DNA of 64,000 bases from Candidatus Limnocylindrales bacterium (GTDB lineage Bacteria > Moduliflexota > Moduliflexia > Moduliflexales > JAUQPW01). The notes beneath the pieces are model-generated. The model was not told the origin of the DNA and searched no databases. It saw nothing but the letters and a program-made list of their open reading frames with translations. Both the position numbers and the translations under genes were made by a program. Below are positions 18,933-28,429 of the stretch, piece after piece (the stretch's first letter is position 1; each line of letters starts with the position of its first letter). The DNA lies in the NCBI GenBank assembly GCA_035559535.1, contig DATMBG010000012.1:186001-250000 (forward strand), in the 5' to 3' direction.

Positions 18933-19739
18933 TCATTCCTCGAATTCAGCATTATCCGGTTTATGTTTACAGATTCCCCGTTTGGAGTATTTGGTAAAAT
19001 TAATGATTTGATTGACTTCAGCCGAATCCCGGATTTCTTCCTCAATTTTGAGGATGGCTTGCGAGAGATTCAAATTGGACCGGAATAGGATTCGATAAGC
19101 TTTTTGAAGATTTCGTATCGCCTCCGGAGAGAAGTTATGTCGTTTCAATCCGACGATATTCAACCCATACAGTCTATTGGGACGGTTCCCGGCGGCTTTT
19201 GCAAAGGGAATAATGTCCTGGGTAACCGCCGAGCATCCTCCGATAATCGAGTAAGCACCGATTCGGACAAATTGATGAATTCCAGTTAAGCCCCCGATAA
19301 TGGCAAAATCCCCTACTTCAATATGCCCGGCCAGATTAGCGGCATTACCGAATATGACGTTATTTCCGATAATACAGTCGTGGGCGATATGAGTATAGGC
19401 CATTAGAAGACAATTATCTCCGATAATGGTTTGTCCTCCTCCGGCTCCTGTTCCTCGATTAACGGTTACGTACTCTCGAAAAATGGAGTGGTTTCCGATT
19501 TTTACAATGGTTTTTTCTCCTGCGAATTTAAGATCCTGAGGGATAGCCCCGATCACCGCACCTGTATAGAATTCACAATTTTCTCCAATCTCCGTCCAGC
19601 CCTCTATCACAACATGGGCGCCTATTTTGCTTCCAGCTCCTATCTTAACATTTTCCCCGATAATAGAAAAAGGTCCTACCGTAACATTTTTTCCTAACTT
19701 AGCTTTCTCATGTACAATAGCAAACTTGTGTATATCCAT
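18933..19739 (-). CDS. lpxA: UDP-N-acetylglucosamine O-acyltransferase LpxA
   Basis: Catalyses the first lipid A step, acylating UDP-GlcNAc from acyl-ACP. Left-handed beta-helix hexapeptides run through the N-terminal two thirds. The catalytic His lies in AYTHIAHDC, and IHQFVRIG and GNRPNRLYGLN are LpxA signatures. The C-terminal helical domain is present. The start MDIHKFAIVHE at 19739 fits the family. A GTG at 19793 would add 18 residues encoded in repeat-like sequence, although it has a GGAAAGG before it. It is the last gene of the outer-membrane operon. Confidence 0.93.
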   Translation of the reverse strand: MDIHKFAIVHEKAKLGKNVTVGPFSIIGENVKIGAGSKIGAHVVIEGWTEIGENCEFYTGAVIGAIPQDLKFAGEKTIVKIGNHSIFREYVTVNRGTGAGGGQTIIGDNCLLMAYTHIAHDCIIGNNVIFGNAANLAGHIEVGDFAIIGGLTGIHQFVRIGAYSIIGGCSAVTQDIIPFAKAAGNRPNRLYGLNIVGLKRHNFSPEAIRNLQKAYRILFRSNLNLSQAILKIEEEIRDSAEVNQIINFTKYSKRGICKHKPDNAEFEE

Positions 19740-19837
19740 CTCTCTCAGGTTAAAAAGTCTCAGGTCTAAGAAGGCAAGGACCCTGACTTTCACCTTTCCG
19801 CCTAGGCTACTTGTTCCTATACCTTACCTTTTAATCC

Positions 19838-20266
19838 TTACTTTTTATCAACCAGAGCTGAAAGCAACTCCGCTTCCACCACCAAAGTCTCATCCACGAA
19901 AGCTTTTCCTCTCATCTTACAGATCCGGCTACTGACTTTAAGAACTTCCAGTTCCATTCTCAGTTGATCTCCTGGTACCACAGGTTTTCTAAATTTCGCT
20001 TTATCTATTCCGGTAAAATAAGCCAATTTATTCTTATGTTCGTTCATCCTTAGGAAAAGGACTGCTCCTACTTGAGCCATAGCTTCAATAACTAAAACCC
20101 CTGGCATGATAGGTGTTCCTGGAAAATGTCCCTGGAAAAAGGGTTCATTAATGGTTACATTCTTAATACCGACAATCTTATTTTCTTCTAAAGTCACAAT
20201 TTTATCTACCAGAAGGAACGGATAGCGGTGTGGAAGAATTTGTTGAATTTCTTTGATATCGAGCAT
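19838..20266 (-). CDS. fabZ: 3-hydroxyacyl-ACP dehydratase FabZ
   Basis: A 142-residue hot-dog fold enzyme dehydrating 3-hydroxyacyl-ACP in fatty-acid elongation. The active-site His is in [12 protein letters not shown], the Glu in [12 protein letters not shown], and [14 protein letters not shown] is diagnostic. Its place between lpxD and lpxA is the classic arrangement, balancing acyl supply for lipid A and phospholipid. Confidence 0.96.
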   Translation of the reverse strand: MLDIKEIQQILPHRYPFLLVDKIVTLEENKIVGIKNVTINEPFFQGHFPGTPIMPGVLVIEAMAQVGAVLFLRMNEHKNKLAYFTGIDKAKFRKPVVPGDQLRMELEVLKVSSRICKMRGKAFVDETLVVEAELLSALVDKK

Positions 20267-20284
20267 CGATAAGCAGGAAGAAAA

Positions 20285-20362
20285 CGGTAGGGCCGCTTGG
20301 AGCCTATTCTGAATTCCAGAAAGACGGCAGCCGAAGAAGCAGGAACATAACTCCGCCCTACT
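20285..20362. repeat. possible divergent GTAGGGC palindrome (fabZ-lpxD)
   Basis: GTAGGGC near 20287 pairs with GCCCTAC near 20354 across about 60 bases of weakly paired sequence. It fills the fabZ-lpxD gap and may be a decayed member of the GTAGGGGCG family. Confidence 0.35.
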
Positions 20363-20402
20363 ACTCTTTTTTCTACCTTTAAAAGCAAATTAGGATAATT
20401 GG

Positions 20403-21425
20403 CTATGATTTGCCTCTTTCAAGTTCCTCGACCCTGCGCTCTAAATCACGAACCCTTTGAATCAACTCGGGGAGTTTAAGAAGGCTCACTTGAGATTTTT
20501 TCCATAAAAGATGGTCTACAGCCGGACTTCCGGAAACAACGGCATGGGATGGAATGGATTTCGTGACTCCAGATTGAGCGCCTATTTTGACATAGTCTCC
20601 TATTTTGATATGACCGACTAACCCAACCTGCCCTGCAAGGGTAACATTACGTCCTACCTGGGTACTCCCAGAGATCCCAACCTGGGCTACAATAATAGAA
20701 TTCTCCCCAATAACAACGTTGTGGGCGATTTGGACCAGGTTATCGATTTTAACTCCTCGTTGAATGTGGGTTTTTCCCAAAGTGGCGCGATCAATAGTCA
20801 CATTGGCTCCAATCTCCACATCATCTTCGATGAGAACGGTTCCTATCTGTGGGATTTTCTGGTAAGTCTCTGCTTGAGGTACAAAACCAAATCCATCGCT
20901 TCCAATAACGGCTCCACTATGGATAATAACCCTGTTACCGATCTGGACCCCATGCATAATGGTTACATGGGGGTAAATAACCACATCGTTTCCAATCGTA
21001 ACATCATTTCCTATATAGACCCCAGAGTAAAGGACGGTTCGGTCTCCTATCTTCACCCGATTCCCAACTACCACGTAGGGCAGGATCGAACAGTTCTGAC
21101 CTATCTGAACTTCCTCACCTGTTACGAAACTGGGATGAATCCCAGGGGGAGGAGGTTCTATTTCAGAAAATAGGGGAATAATTCTGGCAAATGCCAGATA
21201 AGGATTATCGACCCTTATCAGGGCCAGGCGATCTGTAAAAATTTCTCTATTGACGATAACGGCAGACGCCCGGGTAGTATGGAGCTTGGCTTTGTATTTA
21301 GGATTGGCAAGAAAAGTAATATCCCCCGGTTGACTTTCTTCCAGGGTATTGACCCCTTTAATTTCCAGGTCACCTTCCCCTTCTAACTCTCCCCCTAAAA
21401 ATTGGGCTATGTCGCTTAAACGCAT
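20403..21425 (-). CDS. lpxD: UDP-3-O-acylglucosamine N-acyltransferase LpxD
   Basis: Third lipid A step, N-acylating UDP-3-O-acyl-glucosamine. A 340-residue protein with an N-terminal uridine-binding domain ([14 protein letters not shown]), a long left-handed beta helix, the catalytic His in [15 protein letters not shown], and [13 protein letters not shown]. The C-terminal helix is short and charged. It follows skp after a hairpin repeat. Confidence 0.95.
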   Translation of the reverse strand: MRLSDIAQFLGGELEGEGDLEIKGVNTLEESQPGDITFLANPKYKAKLHTTRASAVIVNREIFTDRLALIRVDNPYLAFARIIPLFSEIEPPPPGIHPSFVTGEEVQIGQNCSILPYVVVGNRVKIGDRTVLYSGVYIGNDVTIGNDVVIYPHVTIMHGVQIGNRVIIHSGAVIGSDGFGFVPQAETYQKIPQIGTVLIEDDVEIGANVTIDRATLGKTHIQRGVKIDNLVQIAHNVVIGENSIIVAQVGISGSTQVGRNVTLAGQVGLVGHIKIGDYVKIGAQSGVTKSIPSHAVVSGSPAVDHLLWKKSQVSLLKLPELIQRVRDLERRVEELERGKS

Positions 21426-21428
21426 CGA

Positions 21429-21505
21429 GTACGTAATGCATAAAACATAATACCTAACATATCATATCTCATCAATCAGGTATTACGTTTTACGCTTTAC
21501 GTCTT
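21429..21505. repeat. heptad-repeat hairpin (lpxD-skp)
   Basis: Arm 1 (about 21429-21455) and arm 2 (about 21479-21505, TTTTACG CTTTACG units) are complementary at about 20 of 23 positions, with differences mostly G-U compatible. It occupies the whole gap. The same TTTACG unit appears at 61687-61760. Confidence 0.75.
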
Positions 21506-21517
21506 GGAGTTTTTCTT

Positions 21518-22051
21518 CTACCTCTTCGTGGTTTGTTGCTTGCTTTGATTATATTCCTGGAGAACGGCGTTGGTGAGGTCCGCATTTTGAGCGCCATAAA
21601 TAATGGAACTAAAATTTTTTTCTAAAATCAAGGTGTAACCTTGCTTCTCTCCGAGTTTTTTTACAATCTCCACAATCTCTTTGATGATCTGATCACTGAA
21701 AGATTGTTCTTTCTTTTTAATATCCTCTCGAAAATCTGAAACCGCTCTTTTAAGCTCTTTTTCCTTGCTTTCAATCAGATCCTCTTTTTCTTTTCTAGCC
21801 TCCGGCTTGAGGAGGTTATAACTCTTTTTGTAATCCTCTTTCAGGTTATTCAAGTCTGCTTGCATCTTTTCAAGTTCTTTCTTCTTCCCTTCAAATTCCT
21901 TGCTGATCTCATCTTTAACACGTTTCCCTTCTATGGATTCGTCCAAGACTTTTTGTAAATCCACATAGCCGAGCTTTACAGGTGTTTGAGCTATACCGGT
22001 CGAACTAATAAGTAAAGTTAGAACCAGACTAAAAAATAAGGGTCTTATCAT
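21518..22051 (-). CDS. skp: periplasmic chaperone Skp (OmpH family)
   Basis: A 177-residue protein with a cleavable signal (FFSLVLTLLISSTGIAQT), a short beta segment (KLGYVDLQKVLDES) and long charged helices (KEFEGKKKELEKMQ) forming the jellyfish arms that hold unfolded outer-membrane proteins. It directly follows bamA, as in many Gram-negatives. Confidence 0.92.
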   Translation of the reverse strand: MIRPLFFSLVLTLLISSTGIAQTPVKLGYVDLQKVLDESIEGKRVKDEISKEFEGKKKELEKMQADLNNLKEDYKKSYNLLKPEARKEKEDLIESKEKELKRAVSDFREDIKKKEQSFSDQIIKEIVEIVKKLGEKQGYTLILEKNFSSIIYGAQNADLTNAVLQEYNQSKQQTTKR

Positions 22052-22060
22052 TATCCATTT

Positions 22061-22154
22061 GTCTGTGGTCCGTTGTCTGTGGTCCGTTGTTTTTGTCTGT
22101 TCAGGCTAACTAAGCCGGACAATCCACGACGGACCACGGACAACGGACCACAGA
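22061..22154. repeat. heptad-repeat hairpin (skp-bamA)
   Basis: Arm 1 (22061-22090) is a run of GTCTGTG/GTCCGTT 7-base units. Arm 2 (22123-22154) is its reverse complement at about 28 of 30 positions, with a loop of about 30 bases. It fills the bamA-skp gap completely. A related GTTCGTT/GTCCGTT hairpin is at 60519-60580. Confidence 0.85.
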
Positions 22155-22156
22155 TA

Positions 22157-24463
22157 TCAAAATGTTCTTCCGACACCAAAATGGACTTCACTAGGAGATT
22201 CCCCGGACCTGCGGTTTACTTTGTAACCCCAGTCTAGACTGATCGGTCCCAAGGGACTAAAAAATCTTATCCCCAGTCCTGTTCCTGCCCGTAAATCAAA
22301 ATCCTCATCGGTCACGTTTTCTAAATCAGAACCAAACGTACTTCCTGCATCAAAGAACAGAACCCCCTTTAGACCTTTGATAATAGGGACAATCAATTCG
22401 GTGGTGAGAAGAACTTTTTCATTTCCACCTATTACATCACCATTTTGATCCTTGGGCCCGATAGATCTTTCTCTATATCCTCGCACATCGTTGGCACCAC
22501 CTCCAAAGAAACGCTCAAAAATGGGAACTTCCTTATCGTTCCCGTAGGGGCCTACGAAGCCAAATTCTCCTCTGAGATGTAGCGCCATATCCGAGGACAA
22601 TACGGGGAAATACCAACTATTATCGGTGATAAACTTATAGAAATCACTGTCCCCCTGTAAAATTCCTCCAGCTATTTCAAAGGTTCCACTTAATCTCCCC
22701 CCCTTGGTAGGATTCAGGATATTGTTAATGGAGTTACGAACCATATTAAAAGCCAGAGAGCTGGTCCTTGTCACGCCTTGTGAGTTTAAAAGGATGGAGG
22801 AGGCTGTGGGAGCTACATCGGAAATATCCACCCTCTCATACTTGTATCGAAATGTTCCACTGATATATTCGGTCAGGGGTCGTCCTATGCGAAGGCCCCC
22901 TCCGCGCTCATCTGAAGTGAAGTCATCGTACTCCCTTCTCAGGCTAAACGCATCCACTCCCGTGACAAACAGTGAGTTCAAAAACCTGGGGACGGTATAA
23001 TTTAAATTAAATCTTTGGGATTTTCCACCCACTGTTGCTGAAAAATTAACCTGATGGGCTAAACCAAAAAGATTACTTTGACTTAAACCAAAGGAAGCAA
23101 CCAACTTATCCAGAGAACTAAAGCCTCCGCCTACCGTAAAAGATCCTGTAGACCGCTCTTTAACATAGATATTGAGATTAACCGTATCTTCTTCTTCCCC
23201 TTCACTGACGTCAAATTTAGCTTCATCAAAAAATCCTAAATTAATGACACGCTGTCGGCTTCGCTTGAGTTTCACACTGTCAAAAGGTTCTCCCTCTCTA
23301 AGCCGAAGTTCTCTTCGGATAACATAATCTCGGGTTGTTCGGTTTCCAACAATGGTGATCCGTCCCAAAGTATGAGGAACCCCCTCTTTAATATCCAAAG
23401 TCAGATTAACAACCTTCTGAGTTCGATCTACAGAGGTTAAAGGGGTAATTTGAAGCTTTCCTTTGGTATCTCCGGAAATGGGGGTTACATATCCTTTTTG
23501 GGCATAGAGATCCGAAATGGCCGTGATATCCTTTCGGATAACCGAACGGCTAAAGATATCTCCTTCTTTGACTTTCATTTTCTCCCGAATTTCTTGCTCA
23601 GAAAAAACCGTGTTTCCTTTAATCTCTACCTTTCCTACTTTGAATTGTTCCCCTTCATCCACGAAGATCTTTATAAAAAGCTTTTCTTTGTTATTCCGAA
23701 AATCTAATTTGTAATCTACGACCCGGGCATCGATATATCCATGGTCGGCATAAAAGGCTACAATCCGATCCAGGTCGGCTTTGAGTACCTCTTCATCGAA
23801 CTTTCCGGATCCTGTAAGAAATGAGAAAAAACCATAGGGTTTTGTCCCTAACTGATCGACTAATTGTTTGTCGGAGAAAGCCTTGTTTCCTTCAAAGGAA
23901 ACCTTTTCGACCCTTAGTTTCTTGCCTTCTTGGATTTGAAAGGTGATATTTACCTTCTCTTCAGGATCCTTAGGATCTGGTTTAACAATGGGATTGATCT
24001 CCACGTTGTAATACCCTTTTTTGCGATAAACATCCCTGAGCTTTTGAACAGTATCCCTTAATTTAAGCGGATCAAAAATAGCGTGGGGACTCACCACCAG
24101 AGCATCCTTAAGATCCTCTTTTTTCACCTCTTCATTTCCTCTAATCTCTACGGTTCCAATGGTAGGTCTTTCGGTTACTTTGAAAGTAACCTGAACCCCT
24201 CCTTCAACGGGTTCTACATCCACGACCACATCGCTAAATAGCCCGATATCATAAATCTTCTGAATATCTCGGGTTATCTGGTCCGGATTGTAAGGACTAT
24301 CCACTTGAGTTGTCAGGTTATGGCGGATCGTATCCTCTTCCACGGTGGTATTTCCGGTGATCAAAATTTTTTTTACCACCGGTTGTTCGGCCCCACCACT
24401 GTAAGGTACGAAATAAAAATATAGAAAACTTATAAGGCTCAGTAAAACCAACTTTCTCGTCAT
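22157..24463 (-). CDS. bamA: outer-membrane assembly factor BamA
   Basis: A 768-residue Omp85 protein inserting beta barrels into the outer membrane. It has a signal peptide, five POTRA domains (for example VKKILITGNTTVEEDTI, TVEIRGNEEVKKEDL, VEIKGNTVFSEQEI) and a 16-strand barrel from about residue 430. The surface-antigen signatures VRGYRERSIGP and FFSPLGPISLDWGYK are present, and the C-terminus is the aromatic VHFGVGRTF. Unusually, mcsB/mcsA lie upstream. Confidence 0.96.
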   Translation of the reverse strand: MTRKLVLLSLISFLYFYFVPYSGGAEQPVVKKILITGNTTVEEDTIRHNLTTQVDSPYNPDQITRDIQKIYDIGLFSDVVVDVEPVEGGVQVTFKVTERPTIGTVEIRGNEEVKKEDLKDALVVSPHAIFDPLKLRDTVQKLRDVYRKKGYYNVEINPIVKPDPKDPEEKVNITFQIQEGKKLRVEKVSFEGNKAFSDKQLVDQLGTKPYGFFSFLTGSGKFDEEVLKADLDRIVAFYADHGYIDARVVDYKLDFRNNKEKLFIKIFVDEGEQFKVGKVEIKGNTVFSEQEIREKMKVKEGDIFSRSVIRKDITAISDLYAQKGYVTPISGDTKGKLQITPLTSVDRTQKVVNLTLDIKEGVPHTLGRITIVGNRTTRDYVIRRELRLREGEPFDSVKLKRSRQRVINLGFFDEAKFDVSEGEEEDTVNLNIYVKERSTGSFTVGGGFSSLDKLVASFGLSQSNLFGLAHQVNFSATVGGKSQRFNLNYTVPRFLNSLFVTGVDAFSLRREYDDFTSDERGGGLRIGRPLTEYISGTFRYKYERVDISDVAPTASSILLNSQGVTRTSSLAFNMVRNSINNILNPTKGGRLSGTFEIAGGILQGDSDFYKFITDNSWYFPVLSSDMALHLRGEFGFVGPYGNDKEVPIFERFFGGGANDVRGYRERSIGPKDQNGDVIGGNEKVLLTTELIVPIIKGLKGVLFFDAGSTFGSDLENVTDEDFDLRAGTGLGIRFFSPLGPISLDWGYKVNRRSGESPSEVHFGVGRTF

Positions 24464-24484
24464 GATTCGGTTGGATTCTCTCTG

Positions 24485-24550
24485 AGAGAGGGACCAAGAA
24501 GGCGGGAGAATGGAAAAACAACTTCTTCTCTCCCATGCTCCTCCTCTCTC
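24485..24550. repeat. imperfect hairpin between bamA and mcsB
   Basis: GAGAGAGG...GGGAGA (24485-24512) faces TCTCCC...CCTCTCTC (24522-24550). Pairing is weaker than in the other repeats, so membership in the same class is uncertain. Confidence 0.4.
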
Positions 24551-24558
24551 ATCATTCC

Positions 24559-25647
24559 TTAAGTACTACAGGCCATGAGATACTGACGGATCAAATCTGC
24601 ACGAGCAACCTCTGAACTTTGCTTTTTCTTAAAAAGCTTATACGTGATAATATGGGCGGGCTGTACAAGAATGAAAAGCTCGTCAATGGTCGATAAGGAA
24701 ATTCCCCCTACAATTTTTAAGCAAATCCCTAAACGGACCAGAGATAGAGCATGGAGGCTTTCGCTTAAACTCAGTTTTTTACGCTCTTTCAGGTCTCGAA
24801 CGGCCAGGATAATTTTAGCCTCTAACTCCCTTCCGGATTTTTCCAGAAGATATCGACGAGCGAATCTTTCTCGCATAGCTATGATTTGAGAGGTTTTTTC
24901 AAGGGTCTTTAGGATTTCACTTTCTGTTCGACCTAAAGTGATTTGGTTTGAAATCTGAAAAAGATACCCCCTGGCCTCACTACCTTCTCCATAAGTTCCC
25001 CGGACTGCAAAACCGAAATTTGTTAATTCCTTGAGAACTTTTTTGATCTTACGGGAAAGTACAAGCCCTGGCAGAAACATCATAACAGAAGCCCGCATTC
25101 CGGTTCCTGTATTGGTAGGACAGGCGGTTAGAAATCCCCATTTTTCATCATAAGCAAAGTCCAGAAGGCTTTGGAGTTCCAAATCAATGGCCTTAACCCT
25201 CTGCCAGCTTGCTCTCAATTGGAAGCCGTACTGGATATTTTGGAGGCGAAGATGATCTTCCTCATTGATCATCAAGGAGGTTAAATCATCCCTAGTAATG
25301 ACCGCCCATCTGGCTTCTTCTCCCAGGGATTGTTGAAAACTGATGAGATGTTTCTCCCTTAAAAGCTGGCGATCTACTTCTGAGAGGTGTTCCATTGGAA
25401 AAATTACGTAATTCTTTAGCGTTCGGCTCTGATGAATAGCTTCCAGGATAAGCTCGGCTACTTTTTTTAGATCTTTCCGATGGGCTATTTGAGGAAAAGG
25501 ATATAGAGATAGGTTCCGAGCTAATCGCACTCGAGAGCTGACTACATACTTAGATTTAGGAGCCGATTCCTTAATCCAGGTCTCGAATTCTTGGATAATG
25601 GAAGAATAACGATTTGTTTGCAAAAGGTGCCTCTTTGTGCTCCTCAT
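24559..25647 (-). CDS. mcsB: protein-arginine kinase McsB
   Basis: A 362-residue phosphagen-kinase-fold enzyme that phosphorylates protein arginines; in Firmicutes this marks proteins for ClpCP. Signatures: SSRVRLARNLSLYPFP, LTACPTNTGTGMRASV with the active-site Cys, and RGTYGEGSEARGYLFQISN. The N-terminus is longer than usual (MRSTKRHLLQTN), and an 11-bp hairpin ends one base before the ATG. Partners CtsR and ClpC are not in the window. Its place in an outer-membrane operon is unusual. Confidence 0.92.
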   Translation of the reverse strand: MRSTKRHLLQTNRYSSIIQEFETWIKESAPKSKYVVSSRVRLARNLSLYPFPQIAHRKDLKKVAELILEAIHQSRTLKNYVIFPMEHLSEVDRQLLREKHLISFQQSLGEEARWAVITRDDLTSLMINEEDHLRLQNIQYGFQLRASWQRVKAIDLELQSLLDFAYDEKWGFLTACPTNTGTGMRASVMMFLPGLVLSRKIKKVLKELTNFGFAVRGTYGEGSEARGYLFQISNQITLGRTESEILKTLEKTSQIIAMRERFARRYLLEKSGRELEAKIILAVRDLKERKKLSLSESLHALSLVRLGICLKIVGGISLSTIDELFILVQPAHIITYKLFKKKQSSEVARADLIRQYLMACST

Positions 25648-25672
25648 TTTAGTTGTTGTAGCAACAACTAAA
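25648..25672 (-). promoter_or_regulatory. hairpin covering the mcsB ribosome-binding region
   Basis: TTTAGTTGTTG (25648-25658), loop TAG, CAACAACTAAA (25662-25672). It occupies the mcsA-mcsB gap up to the mcsB start and leaves no visible RBS, so it could reduce mcsB translation relative to mcsA. Confidence 0.5.
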
Positions 25673-25680
25673 GTTCTTAC

Positions 25681-26184
25681 TTACGATGATCTGGCTGTGT
25701 TCTTTAAACTTAAAATCTTATCCCTTAGCTTCGCGGCTTCTTCATAATTTTCGCCTTTAACGGCTTCCTTAAGTTTTTTATATAATCGTACTAATTGGGA
25801 TGAAATCAAGGTATCTTCTGCTTTGAGAAGGCGTAAATCTTCCTCTACGTGCTGCGTAGTCCCCTGAAGCCTTAGAAACAAATCATCCAGATATTCTGCA
25901 AATATGATATAGCATTCACTACATCCAAATTTATGAGCCTCAACGAACTTCGCCAAAGATAATCCGCAGTTGAGACATCTTCTTGAAGCAACGTTCTCTT
26001 GAAGAGGAGTCTTGAGTCCTACCATCCATAGCGTGATAGAAGGAGAGTCCTTGGAGGAGGAACCTTCCAATAAACCGATCTCCTTAGCACATCCATAACA
26101 TAATTTAATTTCTTCAACCTCTTCCTCCAAAAAGGTTTTAATAAATAAACCGGCCAGATTTTTCTGGCAATTTTCACATAACAT
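25681..26184 (-). CDS. mcsA: McsA, zinc-binding activator of McsB
   Basis: A 167-residue protein with treble CxxC pairs (MLCENCQK, LCYGCAKEIG, RRCLNCGLS, GCSECYIIF) and a C-terminal UVR motif (LKEAVKGENYEEAAKLRD). McsA binds and activates McsB in known systems. It lies directly upstream of mcsB. Confidence 0.9.
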   Translation of the reverse strand: MLCENCQKNLAGLFIKTFLEEEVEEIKLCYGCAKEIGLLEGSSSKDSPSITLWMVGLKTPLQENVASRRCLNCGLSLAKFVEAHKFGCSECYIIFAEYLDDLFLRLQGTTQHVEEDLRLLKAEDTLISSQLVRLYKKLKEAVKGENYEEAAKLRDKILSLKNTARSS

Positions 26185-26195
26185 GTTCTTTTAAA

Positions 26196-26259
26196 GGGGT
26201 AGAGGCTCGAAGTTAGGGGTCTAAAATCAGACTATTTTATCCCTTAGCTTCTAGTTTCC
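26196..26259. repeat. heptad-like hairpin (mcsA-lolD)
   Basis: Arm 1 (26196-26227, GTAGAGGCTCGAAGTTAGGG) and arm 2 (26234-26259) are largely complementary. Arm 2 runs over the last two codons and stop of lolD. Confidence 0.6.
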
Positions 26260-26928
26260 TATGGTTCCATCAATAAGTTTAATAACCCTTTGAGCCAGTT
26301 TAGCTAACTTTTCATTGTGCGTTACAATAACAAATGAGATCCCTTTCTCTTCGTTTAAATATTTAAGGAGTTCCCCAACCAAAGACGCCGTTTTCATGTC
26401 TAAGTTTCCGGTGGGTTCATCGGCTAAAACGATCATCGGTTCGGTAACGATGGCTCTGGCTATCGCCACTCTTTGTTGTTCTCCTCCGGAAAGTTCCCCC
26501 GGTTTATGCTCCAGCCTATCTTCCAAACCCACTTCCGATAAAAGTTTAAAAGCTTTTTCGGCTGCAAGATCAGGGGTAGTTCCACGAATAAGGAGGGGCA
26601 TCATGACATTCTCCAGCGTATTAAATTCGGGTAACAGGTGATGAAACTGAAAGACAAATCCGATATTCTTATTCCGGAACTCGGCCAGTTGCTCCTCGGA
26701 GAGGCTAAAAATATCGAATCCTCTATAAAGAACCTCCCCGGAGGTGGGTCGGTCTAAAGCTCCTAAAATATGGAGCAGCGTACTTTTCCCAGCCCCTGAG
26801 TTACCTACAATAGCTACCATCTCTCCCTGGGTTATTTTTAAATCTACGCCTTTCAGGACATGCAGGATCTCAGAACCCGTTTCAAAGGATTTATGTAAGT
26901 TTCTAGTTTCAACAATAATCGTATTCAA
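26251..26928 (-). CDS. lolD: lipoprotein-releasing ABC ATPase LolD
   Basis: A 225-residue ATPase of the LolCDE/MacB class: Walker A GNSGAGKST, signature LSGGEQQRVAIARAI, Walker B MIVLADEPTGNLD. It powers extraction of lipoproteins from the inner membrane for delivery to LolA. The permease gene lies immediately upstream and shares the operon. Confidence 0.93.
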   Translation of the reverse strand: MNTIIVETRNLHKSFETGSEILHVLKGVDLKITQGEMVAIVGNSGAGKSTLLHILGALDRPTSGEVLYRGFDIFSLSEEQLAEFRNKNIGFVFQFHHLLPEFNTLENVMMPLLIRGTTPDLAAEKAFKLLSEVGLEDRLEHKPGELSGGEQQRVAIARAIVTEPMIVLADEPTGNLDMKTASLVGELLKYLNEEKGISFVIVTHNEKLAKLAQRVIKLIDGTIGN

Positions 26929-26937
26929 CTACTTTTT

Positions 26938-27022
26938 CCTCATAAAGGCACAAAGTCCGCCTTGAATCTCTTAAAGCCTATGCAAAGAATAAAAGATCTG
27001 ACGATCTTTGCGCCTTTAGGAG
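26938..27022. repeat. heptad-like hairpin (lolD-lolC)
   Basis: CTCATAAAGGCACAAAG (26938-26955) pairs with CTTTGCGCCTTTAGGAG (27006-27022) at about 17 of 20 positions; an inner AAAGATC/GATCTTT stem lies within. It occupies the whole gap. Confidence 0.6.
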
Positions 27023-27031
27023 AAACTCTTC

Positions 27032-28372
27032 TCATTCGTATCTCAGGGCTACTACCGGATCTAATTTTGAAGCCTGCCAGGCTGGATAAACCGTAGCTAA
27101 AAGACAGATCAAAATCGACATGGTAGCTACCAAAACAAAATCCAACGCCGTCATTTTAAAAGGAAGATGATCCAGGTAATAAACATCCCCTTGCAATTTA
27201 ATCAGTTTATAGGTATCTGCTATCCAACAGATCAAAAAACCAAAAATGCATCCCAGGAGCGTTCCAACGAACCCAATGGTAAGTCCTTCTGTTACAAAAA
27301 TTTTCATAATACTCTTCGAAGTAGCTCCCATAGATTTTAAGATAGCAATATCTTTATTTTTTTCCATAACCATCATAATGAGAGTACTGGCTATATTAAA
27401 CGCTGCCACCAGGACGATCAAAACCAGGATAATGAACATGGCGATTTTCTCTAACTTAAGGGCCGAGAAAAGATTCCGATTCATTTCGGCCCAATCCCGG
27501 ACCACATATCCGGCCCCCAGAACCTCCTGAATTTGATCTGCAATACGAGGAGCTTCGTAGATGTCACTGACTTTAATTTCCACACCGGTTACAGAATCCT
27601 TCATATTAAAGAACTTCTGGGCGGCTGTCAAGGAAATATAAACCAAACTTGAATCATACTCGAACATTCCCGAGTAAAAAATCCCAACCACACGAAATTT
27701 TTTTAATTTAGGAACAGGCCCTGAGGGGAGTTGGGTTCCGGTCGGAGAAACCACGGTAACATTATCTCCCACAATCACGCCTAATAACCTGGCCAGTTCA
27801 AGACCGATGATAATAGCGTCTCTTTTAGGTCCCGTTTCAGATTCTGGATTATCATACTGCTCCTTTAACAGACTCAGGGAGCCTTCGATCATATTTTTAG
27901 CCAGATCGGTTACACCAGATTCAGAATCTGGATCTATCCCCCGAATGACCACACCGGCTACATTGGTATCAGAATTGATCATAACCTGGCTGAAAATAAA
28001 AGGAGCGGCAGCCTTAACATCCGGTACTGTTTTTACTTTCTCGATAACCTCTGCATAGTTTTCCATGCCGGTATTGCTCCGCTTGAGAATCACCGCATGG
28101 GAGTTAGTCCCCAGGATCTTATTTCTCAAATCGTCCTCAAACCCGGTCATGACCGCCAAAACGATAATCAATGCCATAACCCCCAGCATAACGCCACCGA
28201 TGGAAATGATGCTGGTCAGGGAAATAAACATTTGCTTCCGCCTGGCTTTTAAATAACGGATCCCGATGAACAGTTCATAAGAACCTGCCAGGATTCTCCT
28301 TTTCCTGGATTTTTTATATTTTTCTAATTTTTCTCGAAGTCTGGTATCGATGATCTGTTGCTGATTGTCCAA
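27032..28372 (-). CDS. lolC: lipoprotein-releasing ABC permease LolC/LolE
   Basis: A 446-residue permease with four membrane segments: one near residue 55, and three after about 315 (IILVLIVLVAAFNIASTLIMMV and onward) in FtsX arrangement, with a large periplasmic domain between. ELFIGIRYLKARR near the N-terminus and TVYPAWQASKLDPVVALRYE at the end are LolC/E signatures. Only one permease is present, so the transporter may be homodimeric (LolF-like). The first codon would be TTG; the extra N-terminal 30 residues are charged and the true start is uncertain. Confidence 0.9.
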   Translation of the reverse strand: MDNQQQIIDTRLREKLEKYKKSRKRRILAGSYELFIGIRYLKARRKQMFISLTSIISIGGVMLGVMALIIVLAVMTGFEDDLRNKILGTNSHAVILKRSNTGMENYAEVIEKVKTVPDVKAAAPFIFSQVMINSDTNVAGVVIRGIDPDSESGVTDLAKNMIEGSLSLLKEQYDNPESETGPKRDAIIIGLELARLLGVIVGDNVTVVSPTGTQLPSGPVPKLKKFRVVGIFYSGMFEYDSSLVYISLTAAQKFFNMKDSVTGVEIKVSDIYEAPRIADQIQEVLGAGYVVRDWAEMNRNLFSALKLEKIAMFIILVLIVLVAAFNIASTLIMMVMEKNKDIAILKSMGATSKSIMKIFVTEGLTIGFVGTLLGCIFGFLICWIADTYKLIKLQGDVYYLDHLPFKMTALDFVLVATMSILICLLATVYPAWQASKLDPVVALRYE

Positions 28373-28429
28373 GATTTGTTGTTTGCCACCTCTTATCCCT
28401 TGCCCGCTGTAACCCGCTGATTGGTAGGA

